This document shows positions 6,716-15,150 of a stretch of DNA of 64,000 bases, piece after piece. Within the stretch, counting starts at the first letter, position 1; each line of letters starts with the position of its first letter. The position numbers and the translations under genes were made by a program. The notes under the pieces were generated by a model, which did not search any database, had not been told where the DNA came from, and saw only the letters and a list, made by a program, of their open reading frames with translations. The stretch covers positions 1 to 64,000 of the forward strand of contig NZ_FNHX01000008.1 of assembly GCF_900103405.1 (NCBI RefSeq), written 5' to 3'. This DNA is from Polaromonas sp. JS666. GTDB taxonomy: Bacteria > Pseudomonadota > Gammaproteobacteria > Burkholderiales > Burkholderiaceae_C.

Positions 6716-9675
6716 AAACCCTGGTGATTGCAGAAAAACCATCGGTCGCGCAAGACATTGTGCGGGCGATCACGTCCACGGCGGGCAAATTTGAAAAGCA
6801 CGACGAGTACTTTGAAAGCGATGAATGGCTGGTGACCTCGGCCGTGGGCCACCTGGTCGAGATCCAGGCGCCTGAGGAGTTCGACGTCAAGCGCGGCAAA
6901 TGGAGTTTTGCCAACCTGCCGGTGATCCCGCCCTACTTTGACCTCAAGCCCATCGACAAGACCAAGACGCGGCTCAACGCCATCGTCAAGCTGGCCAAGC
7001 GCAAGGACGTGGGCGCGCTGGTCAACGCCTGCGACGCGGGCCGCGAGGGCGAGCTGATCTTCCGGCTGATCCAGCAATACGCGGGCAGCAAGCTGCCGGT
7101 CAAGCGCCTGTGGCTGCAGTCCATGACGCCGGCCGCAATCCGCGAGGGCTTTGACAGCCTGCGCAGCGAAAAGCAGATGCAGGGCCTGGCCGACGCGGCG
7201 CGGTCCCGCTCGGAAGCCGACTGGATGGTCGGCATCAACGGCACACGCGCCATGACGGCCTTCAATTCGCGCGACGGCGGTTTCTTTTTGACCACCGTGG
7301 GCCGCGTGCAGACGCCGACGCTGTCGGTGGTGGTGGAGCGCGAGGAGAAAATCCGCAAGTTCGTGAGCCGCGATTACTGGGAAATCCACGCGACCTTCCT
7401 GGCCGAGGCCGGCGAATACCCGGCCAAGTGGTTCGACCCCAAATGGAAAAAAGCCGCGGCCAATGCCGCCAACGGCGAGGGCGCCGAGCCCGACCCCGAG
7501 CTCAAGGCCGACCGCGTCTGGTCCGAGCGCGAGGCGATGGCGATCGCCGAGGCCGTGCGCGGCAAGGCCGCCACGGTGACCGAAGAAAGCAAGCCCACCA
7601 CGCAGGCGGCCGGCCTGCTGTTTGATTTGACCTCCTTGCAGCGCGAGGCCAACGGCAAGTTCGGCTTCTCGGCCAAGACCACGCTGGCGATTGCGCAAAG
7701 CCTGTATGAACGCCACAAGGCCCTGACCTACCCGCGTACCGATTCGCGCGCGCTGCCCGAGGACTACCTGCCGGTGGTCAAGCAGACCTTTGAGATGCTG
7801 GCGGACAGCGGTATGAAACACCTGGCGCCGCATGCGGCGACCGCGCTCAAGGGCGGCTACATCAAGCCCAGCAAGCGCATCTTCGACAACGCCAAGGTCA
7901 GCGACCACTTCGCCATCATCCCCACGCTGCAGGCGCCCAGCGGCCTGAGCGAAGCCGAACAAAAACTCTACGACCTGGTGGTGCGCCGTTTCATGGCGGT
8001 GTTCTTCCCGAGCGCCGAGTACCTGGTGACCACGCGCATCTCGCAGGCCGTGGGCCACAGCTTCAAGACCGAGGGCAAGGTGCTGGTCAAGCCGGGCTGG
8101 CTCGCGATCTACGGCAAGGAAGCCGCCGACGAGGTGGCCGACGCCAAGGACGGCGACAAGGGCCAGAGCCTGGTGCCGGTCAAGCCCGGCGAGATGGTGC
8201 GCGCCGAGGTGGTCGAGGCCAAGGGCCTGAAGACCCGGCCGCCCGCGCGCTATTCGGAAGCCACGCTGCTGGGCGCCATGGAAGGCGCCGGCAAGACGAT
8301 TGACGACGACGAACTGCGCGAAGCCATGCAGGAAAAAGGCCTGGGCACGCCGGCCACGCGCGCCGCCACGATTGAAGGCCTGATCGCCGAGAAATACATG
8401 CTGCGCGAAGGCCGCGAGCTGATCCCCACGGCCAAGGCCTTCCAGCTCATGACCCTGCTGCGCGGCCTGGGCGTGGAGGAACTCTCCAAGGCCGAGCTGA
8501 CCGGCGAGTGGGAGCACAAGCTCGCGCAGATGGAGCACGGCAAGCTGAGCCGCGAAAAATTCATGGCCGAGATCGCCGCCATGACGGAAAACCTGGTCAA
8601 CAAGGCCAAGGGCTATGACAAGGACACGATTCCCGGCGACTACGCCACGCTGTCCGCGCCCTGCCCCAACTGCGGCGGCGTCATGAAGGAAAACTACCGG
8701 CGCTACACCTGCACCGGCAAGAACGGCGACGACGGCTGCGGCTTCAGCTTCGGCAAGACGCCGGCCGGCCGCACCTTTGAAGTGGCCGAGGTCGAGCAGT
8801 TCCTGCGCGACAAAAAAATCGGCCCGCTGGACGGCTTTCGCTCCAAGGCCGGCTGGCCTTTCACCGCCGAGATGGTGATCAAGTTCGACGAAGAGACAAA
8901 AAACTACAAGCTCGAGTTTGATTTCGGCGACGACAAGAATGCTGAAACCGGCGAGATCGTCGACTTCGCCGGCCAGCAGTCGCTGGGCCCCTGCCCGCGC
9001 TGCGCCTCGCGCGTGTTCGAGCTCGGCAAGAATTACGTCTGCGAAAAATCGGTGCCCACACTGGCGCAGCCGACGCCCAGCTGCACCTTCAAGACCGGCC
9101 AGGTCATCCTGCAGCAGCCCATAGAGCGCGAGCAGATGCACAAGCTGCTGGAAACCGGCAAGACCGACCTGCTCGACAAGTTTGTCTCCATGCGCACGCG
9201 CCGGCCCTTCAAGGCCATGCTGGCCTGGGACAAGGAGGCTGACAAGGTGAACTTTGAATTTGCGCCGTCCAAGTTCCCGCCGCGCAAGCCGGCGGCCGCC
9301 AAGACCGGCACGGTGAAAACGCCTTTCGGCAAGACCGTCGCGGCGAAGGCAGCGAAAGCACCGGCCGCGAAGAAGGTCGCTGCCAAGAAAACACCGGCCG
9401 CCAAAACCGCCAAGCCCAAAACGCCGCGCGTCGCCAAGCCGGGCGCCGGCCTCAAGCCCAGCGACGCGCTGGCCGCGGTGATAGGCGCCGAACCGGTGGC
9501 GCGCACCCAGGTCATCAAAAAACTCTGGGACTACATCAAGGCCCAGGGCCTGCAGGACGCGGCCAACAAGCGCGCCATCAATGCCGACGCCAAGCTGCTG
9601 CCGGTGTTCGGCAAGCCGCAGGTCACGATGTTTGAATTGGCCGGCATTGTCGGCAAGCACCTGAGCGCCGAATAA
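6712..9675 (+). CDS. topB: DNA topoisomerase III with C-terminal SWIB domain
   Basis: 987 aa, far longer than E. coli TopB (about 650). The type IA core includes the TOPRIM start (IAEKPSVAQDI), D-A-G-R-E-G-E, and the catalytic Tyr340 in T-Y-P-R-T-D-S. Cys-rich zinc-ribbon-like segments follow from about residue 650 (C-P-N-C-G-G and C-P-R-C). An Ala/Lys-rich linker (residues about 860-905) leads to an SWIB/MDM2-type domain at about 908-985 (K-K-L-W-D-Y-I-K ... L-L-P-V-F-G ... M-F-E-L). The enzyme decatenates DNA by single-strand passage. SWIB domains are typical of chromatin remodellers and occur on chlamydial topoisomerases. Confidence 0.93.
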   Translation: MKTLVIAEKPSVAQDIVRAITSTAGKFEKHDEYFESDEWLVTSAVGHLVEIQAPEEFDVKRGKWSFANLPVIPPYFDLKPIDKTKTRLNAIVKLAKRKDVGALVNACDAGREGELIFRLIQQYAGSKLPVKRLWLQSMTPAAIREGFDSLRSEKQMQGLADAARSRSEADWMVGINGTRAMTAFNSRDGGFFLTTVGRVQTPTLSVVVEREEKIRKFVSRDYWEIHATFLAEAGEYPAKWFDPKWKKAAANAANGEGAEPDPELKADRVWSEREAMAIAEAVRGKAATVTEESKPTTQAAGLLFDLTSLQREANGKFGFSAKTTLAIAQSLYERHKALTYPRTDSRALPEDYLPVVKQTFEMLADSGMKHLAPHAATALKGGYIKPSKRIFDNAKVSDHFAIIPTLQAPSGLSEAEQKLYDLVVRRFMAVFFPSAEYLVTTRISQAVGHSFKTEGKVLVKPGWLAIYGKEAADEVADAKDGDKGQSLVPVKPGEMVRAEVVEAKGLKTRPPARYSEATLLGAMEGAGKTIDDDELREAMQEKGLGTPATRAATIEGLIAEKYMLREGRELIPTAKAFQLMTLLRGLGVEELSKAELTGEWEHKLAQMEHGKLSREKFMAEIAAMTENLVNKAKGYDKDTIPGDYATLSAPCPNCGGVMKENYRRYTCTGKNGDDGCGFSFGKTPAGRTFEVAEVEQFLRDKKIGPLDGFRSKAGWPFTAEMVIKFDEETKNYKLEFDFGDDKNAETGEIVDFAGQQSLGPCPRCASRVFELGKNYVCEKSVPTLAQPTPSCTFKTGQVILQQPIEREQMHKLLETGKTDLLDKFVSMRTRRPFKAMLAWDKEADKVNFEFAPSKFPPRKPAAAKTGTVKTPFGKTVAAKAAKAPAAKKVAAKKTPAAKTAKPKTPRVAKPGAGLKPSDALAAVIGAEPVARTQVIKKLWDYIKAQGLQDAANKRAINADAKLLPVFGKPQVTMFELAGIVGKHLSAE

Positions 9676-9700
9676 GGCGCCGGAGCAAGCCGCTTGCCTT

Positions 9701-10921
9701 TCAGCCCACCGGCTCGGGCAGCTGCCGCAGCGCGTGCAGCCGCGAACTGAAGACCACGCAGGCCAGCAGCGCAAAACCGGCCAGGCTCAGCCACAGGCAG
9801 GCGGCCTCTCCCCATAAGGCGCCGACCAGTCCGCCCAGCGCGGCCCCCAGCGGGCGCGAGCCGGCGTTGGCGGTCAGGAAGACGGCTGAAATGCGGCCCA
9901 GCGCCGCATGGGGCGTGATGCTCTGGCGCAGGGTGGCGGAGGTGATGCTCCAGACGATGGGGCCGGCACCGAACAGGAAAAACCCCAGGGCCGCCAGCGC
10001 GCCGCTGGGCACGGCCAGCGTGGCCACCAGGCTCAGGGCGGCCAGCAGTGAGCTGGCCGGGCCGGCCTGCATGGCCCGCCCGAAGGGCAAGGCCGCCACC
10101 ACGTGCGGCGCCAGCAGCGAACCCACCACCATGCCCGCGCCGTAGCAGCCCAGCGTGAGGCCCACGCCCTGCGGTGTCAGGCCCAGCACGCGCACCGCGT
10201 AGGGCACATAGGCCGCCTGCAGCACAAACCAGGAGATGTTGGAGATCATGCCCGCCAGGATCATGGGACGCAGGAAAGGATGGCGCCAGACAAACTGCGC
10301 GCCGTCGCGAACCTCCAGCAGGGGATGGCGCGCCGCGGCCGGCGCGCGCGCCGGCTCCGACAGGCGCAGCAAAAGGCTGATGGCCGATGCGGAGAGCAGC
10401 GCGGCCAGCACAAAGGCCGCCGGCGCGCCGGCCCAGGCGACCAGCGCCCCGGCCAGCGCCGGCCCGCCCGCGTAAGCCATGCTGCGCGCCAGTTCCAGCC
10501 GGCCGTTGGCGCGCGCCAGCAGCGTGCGCGGCACGATGGCTGGCACCAGCGCGGGCGCCGCCACGCTGAAACAGACGGTGCCCACCGCGCCGGCCAGGCC
10601 CAGCAGCGCCAGCCCGGCAATCGACAACCGGCCTGTCAGCACCATGGCCAGCAGCGCCAGCAGGGACAGCGCGCGCAGGCTTTCGGCCGCCACCATCAGG
10701 CGGCTGCGCGAGACGCGGTCGGCCAGCAGGCCCAGCGGGATGGCCATCAGCAGGAAGGGCAGGGTTTGCAGCGCCGCCAGCAGGCCTATCTCGCCGGGCC
10801 CCGCGCCCAGCATCAGCACCGCGACCAGCGGCACCGCCGCCAGGCTCAGCTGTTCGGCCGACTGCGCGGCGAGGTTGGCCCAGGCCAGGCGCGTGAAATG
10901 GGGCGGAAGTGGGGCGTGCAT
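9701..10921 (-). CDS. MFS exporter (EntS/MFS_3-like), copy 1 of a tandem pair
   Basis: About 406 aa with roughly 12 hydrophobic segments. The loop after helix 2 reads G-L-L-A-D-R-V-S-R, the MFS motif A region. The family (EntS-like MFS_3) exports siderophores, drugs or metabolites; the substrate here is unknown. The start is the ATG at 10921 (MHAPLPPHF), aligning with the start of the second copy; the in-frame extension upstream is not conserved. Near-identical blocks are shared with the next gene. Confidence 0.85.
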   Translation of the reverse strand: MHAPLPPHFTRLAWANLAAQSAEQLSLAAVPLVAVLMLGAGPGEIGLLAALQTLPFLLMAIPLGLLADRVSRSRLMVAAESLRALSLLALLAMVLTGRLSIAGLALLGLAGAVGTVCFSVAAPALVPAIVPRTLLARANGRLELARSMAYAGGPALAGALVAWAGAPAAFVLAALLSASAISLLLRLSEPARAPAAARHPLLEVRDGAQFVWRHPFLRPMILAGMISNISWFVLQAAYVPYAVRVLGLTPQGVGLTLGCYGAGMVVGSLLAPHVVAALPFGRAMQAGPASSLLAALSLVATLAVPSGALAALGFFLFGAGPIVWSITSATLRQSITPHAALGRISAVFLTANAGSRPLGAALGGLVGALWGEAACLWLSLAGFALLACVVFSSRLHALRQLPEPVG

Positions 10922-11020
10922 CGCGGTCGGGAAAGCGCCTATGCTACCCGCCGCGTTCCTCGGGGCTCGCACGCTGCCGTTCGCCGGAGCAGGGGTGTTG
11001 CGCTGCCGGTAGTGACGGCC

Positions 11021-12241
11021 TCAGGCCGCCGGCTCGGGCAGCTGCCGCAGCGCGTGCAGCTGCGAGGCAAAAATCACCGCGGCCTGCAGCACAAAGCCGG
11101 CCAGCGCCAGCCACAGGCAGGCGGCTTCGCCCATGGACGCGCCCACCACGCCGCCCAGCGCCGCGCCCAGGGGGCGCGAGCCGGCATTGACGGCCAGGAA
11201 CACGGCCGAGACCCGGCCCAGCATGGCATGCGGCGTGACGCTCTGGCGCAAGGTGGTCGAGGTGATGGTCCAGACAATGGGCCCGACGCCGAACAGGAAA
11301 AACGCCGTGCCCGCCAGCACGCCGCTGGGAACAAACAGCGTGGCCGCCATGGCCGCGGCGGCCAGCACCGAGACGGCCGGTCCCAGCTGGATAGCACGGC
11401 CAAAGGGCATGGCCGCCACCACGCGCGGCGACAGCAGCGCGCCCACCACCATGCCGGTGCCATAAGCGCCCAGCGTGATGCCCACGCCCTGCGCCGTCAG
11501 GCCCAGCACGCGCACCGCATAAGGCACATAAGCGGCCTGCAGCACAAACCAGGCGATGTTCCAGACCGTGCCGGCGATCACCATGGGCCGCAAATAGGTC
11601 TGGCGCCAGACAAACTGCGCGCCGTCGCGGATCTCGAGCAGCGCGTGGCGCCTCGCGGTGGGCGCGCGCGCCGGCTCGGCCAGTTGCAGCAGCATGGCCA
11701 CGGCCGCGCCGGACAACAGGGTTGCCAGCACAAAGGCCGAGGGCGCACCGGTCCAGGCGACCAGTGCCCCGGCCAGCGCCGGCCCGCCCGCGTAAGCCAT
11801 GCTGCGCGCCAGCTCCAGCCGGCCGTTGGCGCGTGCCAGCAGCGTGCGCGGCACGATGGCCGGCACCAGGGCCGGCGCCGCCACATTGAAGCAGACCGTG
11901 CCCACGGCACCGATAAAACCCAGCAGCGCCAGCCCCGCGATGGAGAGCTGACCCGACAGCACCATGGCCAGCAGCGCTACCAGGGACAGCGCGCGCAGGC
12001 TTTCAGCCGCCACCATCAGGCGGCAGCGCGAGACCCGGTCGGCCAGCAGGCCCAGGGGAATGGCCAGCAGCAAAAAAGGCAAGGTCTGCAGCGCTGCGAG
12101 CAGGCCGATTTCGCCAGGCCCCGCGCCCAGCATCAGCACCGCGACCAGCGGCACGGCCGCCAGGCTCAGCTGCTCGGCCGATTGGGCCGCGAGGTTGGAC
12201 CAGGCCAGGCGCTGGAAGGGAATGGGAAGTGGAGGGTGCAT
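11021..12241 (-). CDS. MFS exporter (EntS/MFS_3-like), copy 2 of a tandem pair
   Basis: 406 aa, collinear with the neighbouring exporter from the N-terminus (MHPPLPIPFQRLAWSNL) to the C-terminus (LRQLPEPAA against LRQLPEPVG). Long identical stretches include the first helix and the A-N-G-R-L-E-L-A-R-S-M-A-Y-A-G-G-P segment. Divergence is concentrated in some helices and loops. It is the upstream copy on the minus strand. About 99 bp separate the two genes, and the downstream copy probably relies on this gene's transcription. Confidence 0.85.
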   Translation of the reverse strand: MHPPLPIPFQRLAWSNLAAQSAEQLSLAAVPLVAVLMLGAGPGEIGLLAALQTLPFLLLAIPLGLLADRVSRCRLMVAAESLRALSLVALLAMVLSGQLSIAGLALLGFIGAVGTVCFNVAAPALVPAIVPRTLLARANGRLELARSMAYAGGPALAGALVAWTGAPSAFVLATLLSGAAVAMLLQLAEPARAPTARRHALLEIRDGAQFVWRQTYLRPMVIAGTVWNIAWFVLQAAYVPYAVRVLGLTAQGVGITLGAYGTGMVVGALLSPRVVAAMPFGRAIQLGPAVSVLAAAAMAATLFVPSGVLAGTAFFLFGVGPIVWTITSTTLRQSVTPHAMLGRVSAVFLAVNAGSRPLGAALGGVVGASMGEAACLWLALAGFVLQAAVIFASQLHALRQLPEPAA

Positions 12242-12317
12242 GGGGCAAGCCGGATGAGGCTGCCATTCTGCCCGTGACAGCCTGACCCTGCTGGCCGTTA
12301 ACGGACGCGCGATGAGA

Positions 12318-12977
12318 TCAATGCAATTGCAATGCCGGCCAGCCCCGCTCGCTGCCTATGGCCGCCAGCGTCGCGTCGGCATTCACCATGACCGGGTGCT
12401 TGACGGCCTCCAGCAGCGGCAGGTCGTTGATGGAGTCGCTGTAGGCCGTGCTCTTGCAGTCCTTGAAGCGCAGGCCGCGCGCCGTGAGCCAGGCGTGCAG
12501 GCGCTCGACCTTTCCTTCGCGCATATTGAGCACGCCGGTGGTGCTGCCGGTGAACAGGTCGCCGCGCATCTCGGGTTCGGTGGCAATCAGGTGTTCGATG
12601 TCGAAGTAGATGGCCGTGAGTTCGGTGATGAAACGGTTGGTGGCCGTGGTCATGACCACCAGGTCGCCCGCCTCCAGGTGTTTGTCGACCAGCGCGACGG
12701 CGGCCGGCGTGATGCGCGGCACTATCCAGTCGGCCAGGAATTCCTGGCGCAGTGGCTCCCACTGCTGCACGGTGCGGCCGGCCAGCGTGCCCACATAAAA
12801 ATCGGCGAACTCTTTCAGCCCGACGGTGCCGGCCTTGTAGCGCGCCGCCATGTCGGCGTTGCGCGCCGTGAACTCGGTGCGGCCCAGCAGGCCCTTCTCG
12901 ACCAGGAAATCGCACCACAGCACATCGCTGTCACCGTTGAGCACGGTGTGGTCCAGGTCGAAAAGGGTCAGCTTCAT
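12318..12977 (-). CDS. HAD-IB family hydrolase (SerB-like phosphatase)
   Basis: 219 aa. HAD motif I is F-D-L-D-H-T-V-L (nucleophile Asp and acid Asp). Motif II is the T-T-A-T-N threonine region. Motif III/IV is Y-S-D-S-I-N-D-L-P. The pattern fits the subfamily IB group with phosphoserine phosphatase and related small-molecule phosphatases. The substrate is not known. It is the last gene of the amine-catabolic operon, its ATG following the aldehyde dehydrogenase stop by 2 bp. That makes a role in the same pathway, or in phosphoethanolamine dephosphorylation, possible but unproven. Confidence 0.85.
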   Translation of the reverse strand: MKLTLFDLDHTVLNGDSDVLWCDFLVEKGLLGRTEFTARNADMAARYKAGTVGLKEFADFYVGTLAGRTVQQWEPLRQEFLADWIVPRITPAAVALVDKHLEAGDLVVMTTATNRFITELTAIYFDIEHLIATEPEMRGDLFTGSTTGVLNMREGKVERLHAWLTARGLRFKDCKSTAYSDSINDLPLLEAVKHPVMVNADATLAAIGSERGWPALQLH

Positions 12978-12979
12978 GG

Positions 12980-14353
12980 TCAAGGTTGGCGAAGGTGCCA
13001 GGCCTTGGGACGCGTGAAGGTCTGTATGCCGTAGGTGGAAAGCGTCAGGCCCACGCCCGAATCGCCATAACCGCTCCAGGGCAGGCGCGGGCTCACGCGG
13101 TCGCAGCAGTTCCAGTAGACGCTGCCGGCATGGACCTGGGCCAGCAAGGCCTTGGCGCGCGCCTCGTCGGGTGTGAAGACGCCGGCCGTCAGGCCGTAGC
13201 GCGTGTCGTTCATGAGCTTGACGGCCTCGGCATCGCCCGAAACCTTCTGGATGCCTATGAGGGGGCCGAAGCTTTCCTCGCGCATCAGTTCCATGTTGTG
13301 GTTGACGTTGCCGAACACCGTGGGCTCGTACCAGTTGCCCGGGCCGGCCCCGCGCTTGCCGCCGGCCAGCAGGGTGGCACCCTTGGCCTTGGCGTCGGCC
13401 ACCTGGGCGTCCAGCACATCGAGCTGCGGCGCGCGCGTGATCGCGCCTATATAGGTGTCTTCGCTCATGGGGTCGCCGGTCTTGAAGGTTTTTACCGTTT
13501 CCAGGAAGGCGGTGACAAAGGCGTCGTAAATTTTCTCGTGCACATAGATGCGCTCGACCGAGCAGCAGCTCTGGCCGGTGTTGTACATCGCGCCGTCGGC
13601 CAGCGATTCGGCCGCGTTCTTGACGTTGGCGTCTTCGCTGACATAGGTCGGGTCCTTGCCGCCCAGCTCGAGCTGCAGCTTGACCAGGCGCGGGCCCAGC
13701 GCCTGCGCGATTTTGGCGCCGGTGGCGTGCGAGCCGGTGAAAAACAGCCCGTCGATTTTTTGTTCCATCAGCGCCGCGCCCACCGCGCCGCCGCCTATCA
13801 GCGGGATGAACACGTCCTGCGGCACACCGGCGGCATGCAGCAGGCGCGCCATGGCCAGGCCCGACATCGCGGCGTATTCCGAGGGTTTGTAGAGCACCGC
13901 GTTACCCGTGAGCAGCGCCGGGATGAAAACATTGCCGCCCACAAACCAGGGGTAGTTCCAGGCCGAGATGTTGGCGACCACGCCCAGCGGCGTGTGCTCG
14001 ATCTGCTCGGTCATGCCGCCCTCGTTGAACACGGTCTGCGTGCCGGTGGCGCCGCCGACTTCCGCGAGGAAGAAATCGATGCGGCCCAGCAGGCCGTTGA
14101 GTTCATTGCGCGACATCTTGAGCGGCTTGCCGGTCTCGCGTGTCATGACGGCGGCCAGCGCGTCGAGCTCGGCGACGATGCCGGCGCGAAAGCGCGTGAT
14201 GCAGGCCTTGCGTTCGGCCATGGGCACGGCCGCCCAGGCGGGCTGCGCCGCGCGGGCGCGGCGTGCCTTGGCGGCGACGGAGGCCGCGTCGTCGGCGGGC
14301 AGTTCGGCGATCTGCGCGCCGGTGGCGGGGTTGTGGACGGCGAGTGTGTTCAT
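12980..14353 (-). CDS. Aldehyde dehydrogenase (putative gamma-glutamyl-aminoaldehyde DH)
   Basis: 457 aa NAD(P)-dependent aldehyde dehydrogenase. The catalytic Glu lies in L-E-L-G-G-K-D-P, and the catalytic Cys in G-Q-S-C-C-S-V-E-R-I. The fold also shows the N-I-S-A-W-N-Y-P cofactor region and E-E-S-F-G-P. It overlaps the PuuD-like gene by 4 bp. In the proposed route it would oxidise gamma-glutamyl-aminoacetaldehyde to gamma-glutamylglycine. The family assignment is firm; the substrate comes from context. Confidence 0.9.
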   Translation of the reverse strand: MNTLAVHNPATGAQIAELPADDAASVAAKARRARAAQPAWAAVPMAERKACITRFRAGIVAELDALAAVMTRETGKPLKMSRNELNGLLGRIDFFLAEVGGATGTQTVFNEGGMTEQIEHTPLGVVANISAWNYPWFVGGNVFIPALLTGNAVLYKPSEYAAMSGLAMARLLHAAGVPQDVFIPLIGGGAVGAALMEQKIDGLFFTGSHATGAKIAQALGPRLVKLQLELGGKDPTYVSEDANVKNAAESLADGAMYNTGQSCCSVERIYVHEKIYDAFVTAFLETVKTFKTGDPMSEDTYIGAITRAPQLDVLDAQVADAKAKGATLLAGGKRGAGPGNWYEPTVFGNVNHNMELMREESFGPLIGIQKVSGDAEAVKLMNDTRYGLTAGVFTPDEARAKALLAQVHAGSVYWNCCDRVSPRLPWSGYGDSGVGLTLSTYGIQTFTRPKAWHLRQP

Positions 14354-15150
14354 GCTTGTTTTGCCTTGTGTTTGGCGGCGGCCACGGCCGTGAGGAAGTC
14401 GTCGAGCACGGCGGCGTCGTCAATCGTGTCGGAGCCGGGTTTGTGGAATTCGGGGTGCCATTGGGTGGCGGCGATATAACTCTTGTTCTTGTCCTTGCGG
14501 CGTATGGCTTCGACGATGCCGTCGTCCACGCTGAAGGCCTCGGCCTCGAACTCCGGCGACAGGTCCTTGATGCCCTGGTGGTGGATGCTGTTGACGCGCA
14601 CGCGCTCCACGCCGGGGTACAGCGCCGACAGCCTGGAGCCCTGGACGATGTTGACGCTGTGGAAGTTCAGGTCGTAGGTCGCGGCGTCGCGGTGCACAAA
14701 AGCGTCGGGCACCTGGGTGTTGATGTCCTGGTAGAGCGTGCCGCCGAAGGCGACGTTGAGCAGCTGCAGGCCGCGGCAGACGCCGAAAACCGGTTTGCCG
14801 AGTTTTTCAAATGCGGCCACCAGGGCTTTGTCGTATTCGTCGCGGATGCGGTCGCCCGACCATTTTTCGTCCAGCGGCTCCTCGCCGTAGCTGCCCGGCC
14901 AGACGTCGGCGCCGCCGTGCAGCACCAGGCCGTCCAGCCACTGCGCATAGTGCTCATAGGTCACGTCGCCGCGCTGCGTGCTGCCCGTGGGGCAGGGCAC
15001 CATGACCACCATGGCGCCCGAGGACATGACCCAGTGCGCGATGGACTGCTCGACGTATTGCAGCGTCTTGCCGGTGAAGTAGGAGCGCGTCGGGTCGGCA
15101 TGCGAGAAGCAGGCTGACAAGCCAATTTTGAGACGACTGGCGGCGATCAC
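14350..15150 (-). CDS. Gamma-glutamyl hydrolase, PuuD-like class I glutamine amidotransferase
   Basis: 266 aa. The glutamine-amidotransferase triad is visible: the nucleophile Cys in V-F-G-V-C-R-G-L-Q, and His/Glu in Q-W-H-P-E-F. The G-L-V-L-H-G-G-A-D motif is typical of PuuD/peptidase C26. PuuD of E. coli splits gamma-glutamyl-GABA. Here it would release glutamate from the oxidised gamma-glutamyl amine. It overlaps genes on both sides by 4 bp, so it is part of a tightly coupled operon. Confidence 0.9.
   Translation of the reverse strand: MIAASRLKIGLSACFSHADPTRSYFTGKTLQYVEQSIAHWVMSSGAMVVMVPCPTGSTQRGDVTYEHYAQWLDGLVLHGGADVWPGSYGEEPLDEKWSGDRIRDEYDKALVAAFEKLGKPVFGVCRGLQLLNVAFGGTLYQDINTQVPDAFVHRDAATYDLNFHSVNIVQGSRLSALYPGVERVRVNSIHHQGIKDLSPEFEAEAFSVDDGIVEAIRRKDKNKSYIAATQWHPEFHKPGSDTIDDAAVLDDFLTAVAAAKHKAKQA

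Larger units (their letters stand above)
9701..12241. repeat. Tandem gene duplication, period 1320 bp
   Basis: The two MFS genes have the same length and phase, with starts 1320 bp apart (10921 and 12241) and stops 1320 bp apart. Nucleotide identity is high along the whole unit; for example, the 3' ends around 9708-9740 and 11028-11060 are almost identical. This is a direct duplication rather than two acquisitions. Confidence 0.85.

Noticed and set aside
6535..9774. 1079-codon open frame on the strand opposite topB
   Set aside because: High-GC antisense shadow. It lacks family motifs and has low-complexity G/A/R/L composition, while the topB frame has clear catalytic motifs.
10103..12277. 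724-codon frame opposite the MFS genes
   Set aside because: Composition is H/Q/R/G-rich with no domain pattern, and the sense frames encode recognisable exporters.
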